Positions 24,881 through 33,334 of a DNA stretch of 48,076 bases are shown here, in pieces. Positions within the stretch are counted from its first letter, which is position 1. Each line of letters starts with the position of its first letter. Both the position numbers and the translations under genes were made by a program. This DNA is from Oscillospiraceae bacterium (GTDB lineage Bacteria > Bacillota > Clostridia > Oscillospirales > Acutalibacteraceae), in NCBI GenBank assembly GCA_031288555.1, contig JAITRE010000007.1, positions 1 to 48,076 on the forward strand. Direction: 5' to 3'. The notes beneath the pieces were generated by a model that saw only the letters and a list, made by a program, of their open reading frames with translations, did not search any database and had not been told where the DNA came from.

Positions 24881-26815
24881 GTGTCAACAAAATTTGATGA
24901 AGAAGCAAAAGAGTCGCCAAAAAAAGAAACTCAAAAAACACTTCAAAATAAAAAAGATAAACCAGAAAAGCTTTCTAGTTTTTCTAAAGACTCGCAAACA
25001 AAACAACAACAAGAAACGTTTAAAGCAGCAAAATCTAATTTATATCAAAGAAGAAAAAGGCAGAGAAGTGAAACGGAAAATTCAAAAGAAAGCTCTAGTA
25101 ACACTTTTAAAAGCGCAAAAAAATTTAATTATCAAAAAGTACTTTCGAAAAAGAAACCTTCAATTAGGGTGGCTTTTTTAGGTGGTTTAAATGAAATAGG
25201 AAAAAATCTTACTTTATTTGAATGCAAAGATAGCATGTTTTTGTTAGACTGCGGAATGGCTTTTCCGGATGAAAATATGTTGGGAGTAGATCTAGTAATT
25301 CCTGATTTTTCCTATGTTAAAAAAAACCAAGATAAAATAAAAGGTTTGGTTATAACTCATGGGCATGAAGATCATATTGGCTCTATACCATACTTGCTTG
25401 AACATGTTAATATTCCTATTTATGGCACAAAGCTAACAATAGCTTTGATTAGTGCAAAATTAAAAGAATTTGGAATATTAAAAAAAGCAAGGCTTAATAC
25501 TATCGTTCCTGGATACAAAGTTAATTTTGGTTATATATCAATTGAACTTATTCATGTTAACCACTCAATACCAGATGCTGTAGGAGTTGCTATTTATTCA
25601 CCGGCGGGATTGTTAATCCATACGGGAGATTTTAAAATAGATTGTACTCCTTTAAAAGAACCAATGATAGATTTAGGAAAATTTTCGCAACTAGGTCAAG
25701 AAGGAGTGCTTGCGTTATTTGCTGATTCTACAAACGCCGAAAGACCTGGTTACACTATGACTGAGCAAAAAGTTATCGAGTCATTTGAAAAATTATTCAA
25801 TCAAGCCAAAAAAAAAAGAATCATAATCGCATCATTTGCTTCCAATATTAGTAGGTTATTAGAAATTGTTAACTGCGCCGCTAGATACAAAAGAAAAGTT
25901 GCATTTTCTGGCAGAAGCATGATAAATTATATGACTATTGCAGAAGAACTTGGATATTTAGACATTCCAAGAGGTGTAATAATAGATATAGATCTTTTAA
26001 AACAATATCCAAAAGAAAAAATCGTTTTAATAACAACAGGGAGTCAAGGCGAGCCTATGTCTGCGCTTGCGAGAATGGCCTCATCTGACCACAGAAAAAT
26101 AGAAGTTGGTTCAGATGATTTTATAATAATATCAGCAAATCCCATTCCCGGAAATGAAAAAACAATAGGATCGGTTGTAAATGATTTAATAAAACTTGGA
26201 TGTCATGTTGTTTATGAATCAATGTACGAAGTTCACGTTTCTGGCCATGCTTGTCAAGAAGAATTGAAACTTATTCAGGGTCTTATAAAACCTAAATATT
26301 TTATACCCGTTCACGGTGAACAAAAACATCTTAGACGCCACGCGGATCTTGCAAGAAATATGGGAATACCTGAATCTAGAATTTTTGTTGGCGAAGTAGG
26401 ATCTTTACTTGAAATAAACGAAGATTATATGAAACAAGTGGGTTCCGTTCCATCTGGCAAAATATTTGTTGACGGTTCAGGGGTGGGAGATGTAGGAAAT
26501 CTTGTTTTAAAAGAACGTAAACACTTATCGGAAGATGGATTAATAGTAATAGTCAGCGCAATGTCTTCCTCGGGGTTTTTAGTTTCAGGTCCTGAAATTT
26601 TTTCAAGAGGTTTTGTGTTTGTTAAAGAATCGGAAAGTTTAATGAATGAAGCCAAAAAAAGAGCTTTAGAAGTGTTTCAATCATTTTTAAATTGTGGCAC
26701 TCACGAACGAGGAATGTTAAAAGTAAAACTACGAGACGAACTTTCAAAGTTTTTTCATAAAAACACAAGACGCAACCCTATGATTTTGCCTATAATAATG
26801 AATATTGTTTGTTAA
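24881..26815 (+). CDS. rnj: Ribonuclease J with low-complexity N-terminal extension, 644 aa
   Basis: Metallo-beta-lactamase/beta-CASP ribonuclease (5'-3' exo- and endonuclease, main mRNA decay and rRNA maturation enzyme of Firmicutes). The core begins at about residue 94 (SIRVAFLGGLNEIGKNL). It has the HGHEDHIG metal motif at 160-167, GDFKID, the FADSTNAERPG segment, beta-CASP motifs (ITTGSQGEPMSAL, ISANPIPGNE) and SGHACQEEL, FIPVHGE near the C-terminal half. Usual length is about 555 aa. The first ~93 residues here are extra, Lys/Gln/Ser-rich and unfolded-looking. GTG start with GGGGGT upstream. gdpP follows after 66 bases. Confidence 0.93.
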   Translation: MSTKFDEEAKESPKKETQKTLQNKKDKPEKLSSFSKDSQTKQQQETFKAAKSNLYQRRKRQRSETENSKESSSNTFKSAKKFNYQKVLSKKKPSIRVAFLGGLNEIGKNLTLFECKDSMFLLDCGMAFPDENMLGVDLVIPDFSYVKKNQDKIKGLVITHGHEDHIGSIPYLLEHVNIPIYGTKLTIALISAKLKEFGILKKARLNTIVPGYKVNFGYISIELIHVNHSIPDAVGVAIYSPAGLLIHTGDFKIDCTPLKEPMIDLGKFSQLGQEGVLALFADSTNAERPGYTMTEQKVIESFEKLFNQAKKKRIIIASFASNISRLLEIVNCAARYKRKVAFSGRSMINYMTIAEELGYLDIPRGVIIDIDLLKQYPKEKIVLITTGSQGEPMSALARMASSDHRKIEVGSDDFIIISANPIPGNEKTIGSVVNDLIKLGCHVVYESMYEVHVSGHACQEELKLIQGLIKPKYFIPVHGEQKHLRRHADLARNMGIPESRIFVGEVGSLLEINEDYMKQVGSVPSGKIFVDGSGVGDVGNLVLKERKHLSEDGLIVIVSAMSSSGFLVSGPEIFSRGFVFVKESESLMNEAKKRALEVFQSFLNCGTHERGMLKVKLRDELSKFFHKNTRRNPMILPIIMNIVC

Positions 26816-26881
26816 AATACTGTTTTAACAAATTTATATTTAAAGTTTTACACAATCAACAGAAAGTGAAGTGATTCTTGT

Positions 26882-28816
26882 TTGAGAAAAAGTAAAACTA
26901 TTTTATTTCGGTACCTTCTAATACTTTCTTCTATTGTTGTTTTAACTATGTTAATTTTAAACTCAAAAAACTCATCATTTATATTTATAGACCTTTATAT
27001 TGTTGCTGCTCAAGCAATATTGCTTTTTGTATCTGTTTTCAACTATAAGGTTTATACAAAAAAAATTATATTTTCTGTAATAAATACTCTTAACAGTACG
27101 GAAAAAAATGTAATTGAAGAAGTTCCGTTGCCACTTGCAATTATTTCTGAGAATGGAACTATTTTTAGTTATAATTCTCTTTTTTTAAAAAAATTAAACA
27201 ATAGAAAAGATTGCTGCGGGGAAGAGATAAATAAATTTATATCAAATAAAAATCTATCAGAAATATTAAAGCATAAAGGAGTAGATATAAGTTTTAATAA
27301 CAAACGTTACACAGTTTTTGGCCGAAAAATAGAAAAATCTATAGTGATATACTTCTTTGACGACACCTATTATAAAATGGCCACTTTAGAATATACGGAA
27401 GGTCGTCCTGTTGTGTCTGTTGTAACTTTTGATAATCGAAATGAATTAATAAGAAACAGTGTTGACGGGCAAGATTTGCAAATCATAGCCAAAGTTGAAT
27501 CACAACTTCAAAAATGGTCTTCTAGCACATCTGGTTTTCTAAAAAAACTAAGCTCCAATAAATATTTAATGGTGTTTGAAGAAAGACATCTCAGAAGATT
27601 TATTGCAGAAAAATTTAAAATACTGGAAGAAATTCATGAAATTAAAGTGGAATCAGATATAGAAGCAACTATTTCTATAGGTATTGGGAGAGGAGGTAGG
27701 AATTTAAAAGAAAATGAACTTTGGGCTAGAAAAGCTCTTGAAATGGCTTTAGGTAGGGGCGGCGACCAAGTGGCTATAAAAAATGGCGCGTCATATTCTT
27801 TTTTTGGTGGAATATCTAAGGGAACACAAAATCGCAATAAAGTTCGAGCAAGAATTGTTTCTGGAATACTTACAAACTACATAAAAGAAAGCGATTTAGC
27901 ACTAATTATGGGACACAAAACTTCAGATTTAGATAGTCTGGGTTCTGCTATAGGGTTGCATAGTATAATTAAAAAACCATATAATAAAACAAGTTTTATA
28001 GTGATTAATAAAAAACAAAGCCTTGCTAGAAAACTTATAGAAATTTTTGATAATATTGATAAAAATATTTTTGTCGATGTTAAAGAAGCCAAAGAAATGA
28101 TCAACGAAAAAACCCTTCTTATTGTTGTGGACACTCATAATCCTTCCTTTTTGGAAAGTGAAGAATTATACCAATATGCCAGCAAAGTTGTTGTAATAGA
28201 CCATCACAGAATGATGGAAAATCATATTAAAAACGCTATCGTTTTTTATCACGAGCCTAATGCATCTTCGACTTCAGAAATGGTTACAGAACTTGCCCAA
28301 TATATTCCAGACAGCAGTTTAACAAAACAAGAGGCTCAAGCTTTGCTCGCTGGAATAATGCTTGATACAAAGAATTTTATAGTAAAAACAGGTATAAGAA
28401 CTTTTGAAGCTGCTGCTTTTTTAAAAAGAAAAAACGCCGATACTACTGAGGTGAAAAAACTTTTTGTTTATTCTGTTGAAACGTGCAAGGAAAAATGCGA
28501 TCTTATTTCTCGTGTAAGAGTATTCAATAACTGTGCTGTTACCTACACTAATTCAACATCTTCTGAAATAAAAATAATTGCAGCACAAACAGCAGATGAA
28601 CTTCTTGACATAGAAAATATAAGAGCGTCTTTTGTGGTGTATCCTTACGATGGAGGGAGTAACATTTCTGCCAGATCATTGGGAAATTTAAATGTACAAG
28701 TTTTAATGGAAAAAATCGGAGGCGGTGGACATCATAGCACAGCAGGTACACAAATCCCTAATTTTAGCGTTGAAAAAACAAAAAACAAACTCATGGAAAT
28801 TTTAGAGGATTACTGA
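26882..28816 (+). CDS. gdpP: c-di-AMP phosphodiesterase GdpP
   Basis: Membrane-anchored phosphodiesterase hydrolysing cyclic-di-AMP to pApA. Two N-terminal transmembrane helices (about 8-24 and 34-52) are followed by a degenerate PAS region (IEEVPLPLAIISENG...). Next is a degenerate GGDEF domain without the GGDEF motif (around KYLMVFEERHLRRF), then the DHH/DHHA1 catalytic module: GHKTSDLDSLGSA (metal DxD), VIDHHRM and the C-terminal IGGGGHHSTAG substrate motif. 644 aa is normal. TTG start with only a weak binding site. It lies between RNase J and a sugar-nucleotide dehydratase with short gaps, suggesting one operon. Confidence 0.92.
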   Translation: MRKSKTILFRYLLILSSIVVLTMLILNSKNSSFIFIDLYIVAAQAILLFVSVFNYKVYTKKIIFSVINTLNSTEKNVIEEVPLPLAIISENGTIFSYNSLFLKKLNNRKDCCGEEINKFISNKNLSEILKHKGVDISFNNKRYTVFGRKIEKSIVIYFFDDTYYKMATLEYTEGRPVVSVVTFDNRNELIRNSVDGQDLQIIAKVESQLQKWSSSTSGFLKKLSSNKYLMVFEERHLRRFIAEKFKILEEIHEIKVESDIEATISIGIGRGGRNLKENELWARKALEMALGRGGDQVAIKNGASYSFFGGISKGTQNRNKVRARIVSGILTNYIKESDLALIMGHKTSDLDSLGSAIGLHSIIKKPYNKTSFIVINKKQSLARKLIEIFDNIDKNIFVDVKEAKEMINEKTLLIVVDTHNPSFLESEELYQYASKVVVIDHHRMMENHIKNAIVFYHEPNASSTSEMVTELAQYIPDSSLTKQEAQALLAGIMLDTKNFIVKTGIRTFEAAAFLKRKNADTTEVKKLFVYSVETCKEKCDLISRVRVFNNCAVTYTNSTSSEIKIIAAQTADELLDIENIRASFVVYPYDGGSNISARSLGNLNVQVLMEKIGGGGHHSTAGTQIPNFSVEKTKNKLMEILEDY

Positions 28817-28848
28817 TTTTAATTACTCGTTTTAAAAAATGGTGAAAT

Positions 28849-30705
28849 ATGATTAAGCTTTATGATAATTTAAAAAAATATAGAAAATTTTTATTATTTA
28901 TTTGTGATTTACTGTTATGGAATATTTCTTTTTACCTATCCTATGCTGTCAGCAGAGACAGTTTTTCTTTGTTAGGGGATGAAAAAGAATTTTTTATAAG
29001 TTGTATGTTACTAAATATATGTTTTTGTACGGTTTTTCATCCTTTTAAGTTATATGAAAAAATGTGGAGATATGCAGACGTCGAAGATTTTTTCTATGTA
29101 GAAATTGCTGTTATAGCCTCAAATGTAGTGTTTTTTATCGTCACTTTAAACTTTAAAATATTATTAGGATTTAGAACTTACATACTTACTATGCTGATGT
29201 CATCTTTTCTGCTTTTTATTTTTAGACTTGTTTATAGATTAAATAAAGTTTTGTTAAACAAAAATTCAATAAATTCCTGCGGAAAAAAAATGCTTATAGT
29301 TGGGGCTGGCGAAACAACTTTGTCAGTGTTAAAAGAAATATTTAAATCGTTAAACACTGAATACATTCCAATTTGTATAGTTGACGATGACAAATCAAAA
29401 ATTGGAAGAACTATTTCTGGAATTAAAATAGTTGGATCTACTTATAAAATTCCAAAAATTTGTATTGAACAAGGAATAGACATAATATTGTTTTCAATGT
29501 CAAACATAACAGCGTTAGATAAAAAAAGAATTCTTGACATTTGCGCAAAAACAAATTTAGAAGTAAAAATTATTCCTAATATAAATAATTTACTAACGGC
29601 AAACGCTTCGATTTTTTCAAAAATTAGAAGAGTGGAAGTGGAAGATCTTTTAGCAAGAGAATCAGTAAAATTTGATACAAAACAATACGGCGATTATATA
29701 ATAAACAAAACGATTCTTGTAACAGGGGGAGGCGGCTCTATTGGCGGTGAACTTTGTAAGCAAATAGCAAGACTTTCTCCAAAAAAAATAATAGTTTTGG
29801 ATATATGCGAAAACGGTGCTTACAACATACAACAAGAACTTTTAAGAGAACACAAAAATATTAATCTTGAAATACATATAGCTTCCATCAGAGATTATAC
29901 AAGATTACAAAATATTTTTAACAAAAAAAAAATAGATATAGTTTTTCATGCTGCCGCTCATAAGCATGTTCCTTTAATGGAATTGAACCCCGAAGAAGCT
30001 GTTAAAAACAATATTTTTGGAACATTAAATCTTGTTACACTTTCCGATAAATATCGTCTTAAAAAATTTATACAAATTTCAACTGATAAAGCTGTTAATC
30101 CAACAAACATAATGGGAGCAAGCAAGCGAGTTTGCGAAATGATAGTGCAAAGTATGGGGTCATTGAGTAAAACTGAATTTGTTGCTGTACGATTTGGAAA
30201 TGTACTTGGTTCAAATGGTTCTGTAATTCCTTTGTTTAAAGAACAAATAAAAGCAGGTGGCCCCGTAACAGTAACTCACCCTGAAATAATTAGATATTTT
30301 ATGACTATACCAGAAGCTGTTTCTTTAGTTTTAACTGCGGCAAGCATAGCAAAAGGAGGAGAAATTTTCATTTTAGATATGGGCGAACCTGTTAAAATTA
30401 AAGACTTAGCAGAAAATTTAATACGACTTTCAGGATTAACTCCGTATAAAGATATAAAAATAGAATATACAGGTTTGCGCCCTGGAGAAAAACTTTATGA
30501 AGAGCTACTGTTAGATGAAGAAGGAATTAAAAAAACAAAAAGCGAAAAAATATACATAGGAAAACCTATTGATTTTGACGGAGCAAAGTTAATGAAAGAT
30601 TTAGATGAGCTTTATAAGGTCGCAAACAAAGGCGATAGAGAAAAATTAGAAAAACTGCTAGAAAAAATTGTTCCTAATTTTAAACATAATATAAGTGTTA
30701 TTTAA
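28849..30705 (+). CDS. Membrane-bound UDP-sugar 4,6-dehydratase (CapD/PglF-like)
   Basis: Four N-terminal membrane helices (about 13-35, 48-65, 83-101, 110-128) precede a first nucleotide-binding region (LIVGAGET, 149-156). The catalytic short-chain dehydrogenase domain has the NAD motif VTGGGGSIGGE at 291-301. The active-site stretch STDKAVNPTNIMGASKR at 411-427 carries the T-D-K in place of the usual S-Y-K triad, as in PglF/CapD/FlaA1-type UDP-GlcNAc 4,6-dehydratases. These start synthesis of deoxy-amino sugars for capsule or glycoprotein glycans. 618 aa is typical. It lies 33 bases after gdpP. No glycosyltransferases lie next to it, so the final glycan is unknown. Confidence 0.88.
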   Translation: MIKLYDNLKKYRKFLLFICDLLLWNISFYLSYAVSRDSFSLLGDEKEFFISCMLLNICFCTVFHPFKLYEKMWRYADVEDFFYVEIAVIASNVVFFIVTLNFKILLGFRTYILTMLMSSFLLFIFRLVYRLNKVLLNKNSINSCGKKMLIVGAGETTLSVLKEIFKSLNTEYIPICIVDDDKSKIGRTISGIKIVGSTYKIPKICIEQGIDIILFSMSNITALDKKRILDICAKTNLEVKIIPNINNLLTANASIFSKIRRVEVEDLLARESVKFDTKQYGDYIINKTILVTGGGGSIGGELCKQIARLSPKKIIVLDICENGAYNIQQELLREHKNINLEIHIASIRDYTRLQNIFNKKKIDIVFHAAAHKHVPLMELNPEEAVKNNIFGTLNLVTLSDKYRLKKFIQISTDKAVNPTNIMGASKRVCEMIVQSMGSLSKTEFVAVRFGNVLGSNGSVIPLFKEQIKAGGPVTVTHPEIIRYFMTIPEAVSLVLTAASIAKGGEIFILDMGEPVKIKDLAENLIRLSGLTPYKDIKIEYTGLRPGEKLYEELLLDEEGIKKTKSEKIYIGKPIDFDGAKLMKDLDELYKVANKGDREKLEKLLEKIVPNFKHNISVI

Positions 30706-31056
30706 GCAAAAAATAATGCAAACACAAACATTAAAAACTAATTTTTAAAATTTTCACAAATAAATTAATTCAAACCATAAAATAAATCTAAAATATTTTT
30801 TCTTCTTTTTTATAATATATTTCGCTGTAATTCAACTAATTTAAACGCTTTTCTATACTTTTATTAGTAACTCTACTTTTCATTTAATTCATTTTTAATT
30901 TAAATATTTAAACTTAATTAATAAAATTTAAATTCTTCTTACACATTAATGTCTAATCATAAAAAAATAAAATTAATAAAATACAAAATACTTTTTGTTA
31001 AAAAAATATTGTAAAATTATTCACTCTTTAAAAATCTTTTTAAAACTTAATTATTT
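30706..31056. other. Convergent AT-rich spacer
   Basis: About 350 bases between the dehydratase and yqfD stops. No RNA gene and no convincing terminator hairpin seen. Confidence 0.4.
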
Positions 31057-32229
31057 TTAATTAATTAAAATTTCTTGTTTTTGAGCTACGTCCTCTTCAC
31101 AAACATAACTTATTTTTGAATAATAAACGCCATTTTTTAGTTCGTCTTTTATATCTCTTTTTATAATTTTTTCTCCCTTAAAACGAGTCTCTTCTATTTT
31201 TTGCAAATCCTCTAAAGCTTTTTTTCTTGCTTCTTGAAAATTTAAAACCTTAACTTTTCTCTCTTTTTCTACACATTTTTCTTTGTATAAAACTATTGGA
31301 AGAAAAGAATTTCCAATTTTAATTTCTTCTATTATTAATTCTTTTTTATAGTTTTCCCCGGGCTTTGGAGTTAAAGTAATTGGTATTTTAATGCCAAAAA
31401 AACTTATATTTATTCTATTTATAATTTTACCAGTAGGAACTTCTAATATCTGATTTAAATTAAGTTTTTCGGTTATATTATGCTTAGTGATGGCATAAAT
31501 TTTAGCTTCTGCATGACGTGCGCTGCTTTTAAAATAATAATCTTCTAAAAACCCGCTAACAAGCAAATCTCCTTTTGCAACCGCATCTCCAACTTTTACT
31601 GTTGCAGTTCCCTCAAAAATTTGCATTCTTGTAATTTGACCTTGCTTAGCCGCAACTATATTGCACGGTTTATTCTTCGACAAAATATTAATAGCATCCT
31701 TTTTTTCGTTTATTTCTACATTTAAACAACTACCTTCTGCAGTTATAGATATCCAAGATATATTTTTTATTTTTATCAACATTTTTTTTTCTAATAGTTC
31801 TGTATCCAGCGATTTTATTCTACTTCCTACTTTAACACCTAATTTTTCCATCGTTTTAATTATTTCCCTCTCGCTTATTTTATTATTTCCAGCAATATTT
31901 ATATTCCAAATAAACAAAGACAAAAATTGTATAATTAAATAAAAACATACTGGTCCAATAATTAAACCAGGTCTTTTTTTATATTTGTTGAATAAAAACG
32001 GTAATCCAATTTTTTTTCTAAGTTTTATTCTAATTTCTGCTTTTTTTTTATAATCCCTTAAATTCTTAAAATCTTTTGCTAAAATTCTGCCATAAAAACT
32101 ATATTCATCTTTTCTTATATCCCAAATGTTAATTCCATCTTTTATTACGCGACTCAAAAATTTTTCTACATTCTTGCCTTTTACAGTAAACGAAGCAAAG
32201 CCTAAAACATATCTTATTGCTGTAAGCAT
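31057..32229 (-). CDS. yqfD: Sporulation protein YqfD
   Basis: 390 aa when started at ATG 32229, eight bases after AAGGGG, which overlaps the stop of yqfC; the TTG six bases upstream is too close to the binding site. It begins with a cytoplasmic domain (MLTAIRYVLGFASFTVKG) and has a single membrane helix near 88-108. After this come the YqfD-type outer domain (VSWISITAEG-like ISWISITAEG segment) and KGDLLVSG. YqfD is conserved in endospore formers, sigma-E controlled in Bacillus and needed for spore formation; its molecular role is not defined. Coupled to yqfC. Confidence 0.88.
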   Translation of the reverse strand: MLTAIRYVLGFASFTVKGKNVEKFLSRVIKDGINIWDIRKDEYSFYGRILAKDFKNLRDYKKKAEIRIKLRKKIGLPFLFNKYKKRPGLIIGPVCFYLIIQFLSLFIWNINIAGNNKISEREIIKTMEKLGVKVGSRIKSLDTELLEKKMLIKIKNISWISITAEGSCLNVEINEKKDAINILSKNKPCNIVAAKQGQITRMQIFEGTATVKVGDAVAKGDLLVSGFLEDYYFKSSARHAEAKIYAITKHNITEKLNLNQILEVPTGKIINRINISFFGIKIPITLTPKPGENYKKELIIEEIKIGNSFLPIVLYKEKCVEKERKVKVLNFQEARKKALEDLQKIEETRFKGEKIIKRDIKDELKNGVYYSKISYVCEEDVAQKQEILIN

Positions 32230-32241
32230 GCACAAAGCCCC

Positions 32242-32547
32242 TTATGTCTCGAATTCTATAGATAAAATAAAGCCTTCTATAATTAAAGAATCAGGAGATA
32301 AACATTTTAAAAGTAAATTTCTTCCAAAAAACACCACAGACATTTTGTTTAAATTAATTTTAATTAAATTTTCATTGTATTCTGCCACGCCTCTGCATTC
32401 TTCTACAATAGCTTCTCTGTTTGAGTTTATTTTAATATGTGATGTTTTTGGCATTGATCCTAAAGGCAACTGCATTTTATTTAACACTTTTTGAAAACTT
32501 TTATTACGATGTTTTTTAGGATTGTTCACCTTATAAATTGCACCCAC
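32242..32547 (-). CDS. yqfC: YqfC (YabP/YqfC family) sporulation protein
   Basis: About 100 aa with the family core: LPLGSMPKTSHIKINSNREA, the IVEECRGVAEY segment, then LIKINLNKMSVVFFGRNLLLKCL and IIEGFILSIEF. The start is uncertain. GTG 32547 has AAGGTG ten bases upstream; TTG at 32556 and GTG at 32529 are alternatives. YqfC pairs with YqfD in nearly all endospore formers. Twelve bases separate it from yqfD, whose binding site overlaps its stop codon. Confidence 0.82.
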   Translation of the reverse strand: MGAIYKVNNPKKHRNKSFQKVLNKMQLPLGSMPKTSHIKINSNREAIVEECRGVAEYNENLIKINLNKMSVVFFGRNLLLKCLSPDSLIIEGFILSIEFET

Positions 32548-32556
32548 TTCACTCAA

Positions 32557-33091
32557 ACACCTTATTCAAAGCAAAATTCATTATTTTGATTTATAAAATT
32601 TATAATTTAAAACAACATTTTCGAACAATAAATTTTATTTTCATATTTAAAAAATTCAACGGATTTAATACAATTTAATTAAAATATTTATATAATAAAA
32701 AAAATTCTTATTTTAATTAATTTTTTTAAAAATAATACATCTTCGTTTTTAACTCTCGTTTTTATATATAAAAACAAAAATTCTTCTTACATAAATGACT
32801 TTCTATAATAAATATTTAAATTTCATCAATCAATTTTTAAAATTCAAAAATAATAGCTATACGTGGTACATCCACAACTTGTAATCAATTGATTTCACCC
32901 GATATATATTTCTAAATTTTAATGTAGAAATAATTAAAATTAACATATAAAAAAATATTGTTAAAACAAAATTGTAAAAATTAATTAACTATAATTCAAT
33001 GTATGCAGCATAAAAGTATATGATGCAAATTAAAGATTAATAAGCACTTACAGTCTTTTAAAACAGAAACACGTTGTAATAAAAGTTAATA
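32557..33091. other. AT-rich spacer
   Basis: About 530 bases upstream of yqfC with no credible gene or RNA. A few longer GC patches (around 32870) show no structure I can support. Confidence 0.4.
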
Positions 33092-33166
33092 TGGTGACTC
33101 GTGCGGGAGTTGAACCCACGCTACCGGCGTGAGAGGCCGGTGTCTTAACCGCTTGACCAACGAGCC
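33092..33166 (-). tRNA. tRNA-Glu (anticodon CTC)
   Basis: Read on the minus strand: acceptor GGCTCGT pairs with ACGAGTC (one G-T), D-arm TGGTCAAGCGGTTA, and anticodon stem CCGGC/GCCGG enclosing loop CTCTCAC, so the anticodon is CTC. The T-loop is TTCAACT and the discriminator A is followed by an encoded CCA. 75 nt. It reads GAG codons. Confidence 0.93.
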
Positions 33167-33334
33167 ATTTTTTATAATTTAGTTTTTTGTTATTAAAAGC
33201 AATATAAAGTAAAATAAAAAATTCTATTTTGCGTATTTATTTTAACAAATGTTACGAATTGGCACAAGTCAAGGTAAAAAAATTTTAACTTTTTTCAAAA
33301 AGTCAACAAAGAAACATTATATTAAACTTATAAA

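Noticed and set aside
24894..25181. 95-codon Lys/Gln-rich frame inside the RNase J 5' region
   Set aside because: Out-of-frame shadow of the low-complexity N-terminal extension; no binding site.
32126..32494. 122-codon rightward frame across yqfC/yqfD
   Set aside because: Antisense to two recognised, translationally coupled genes.
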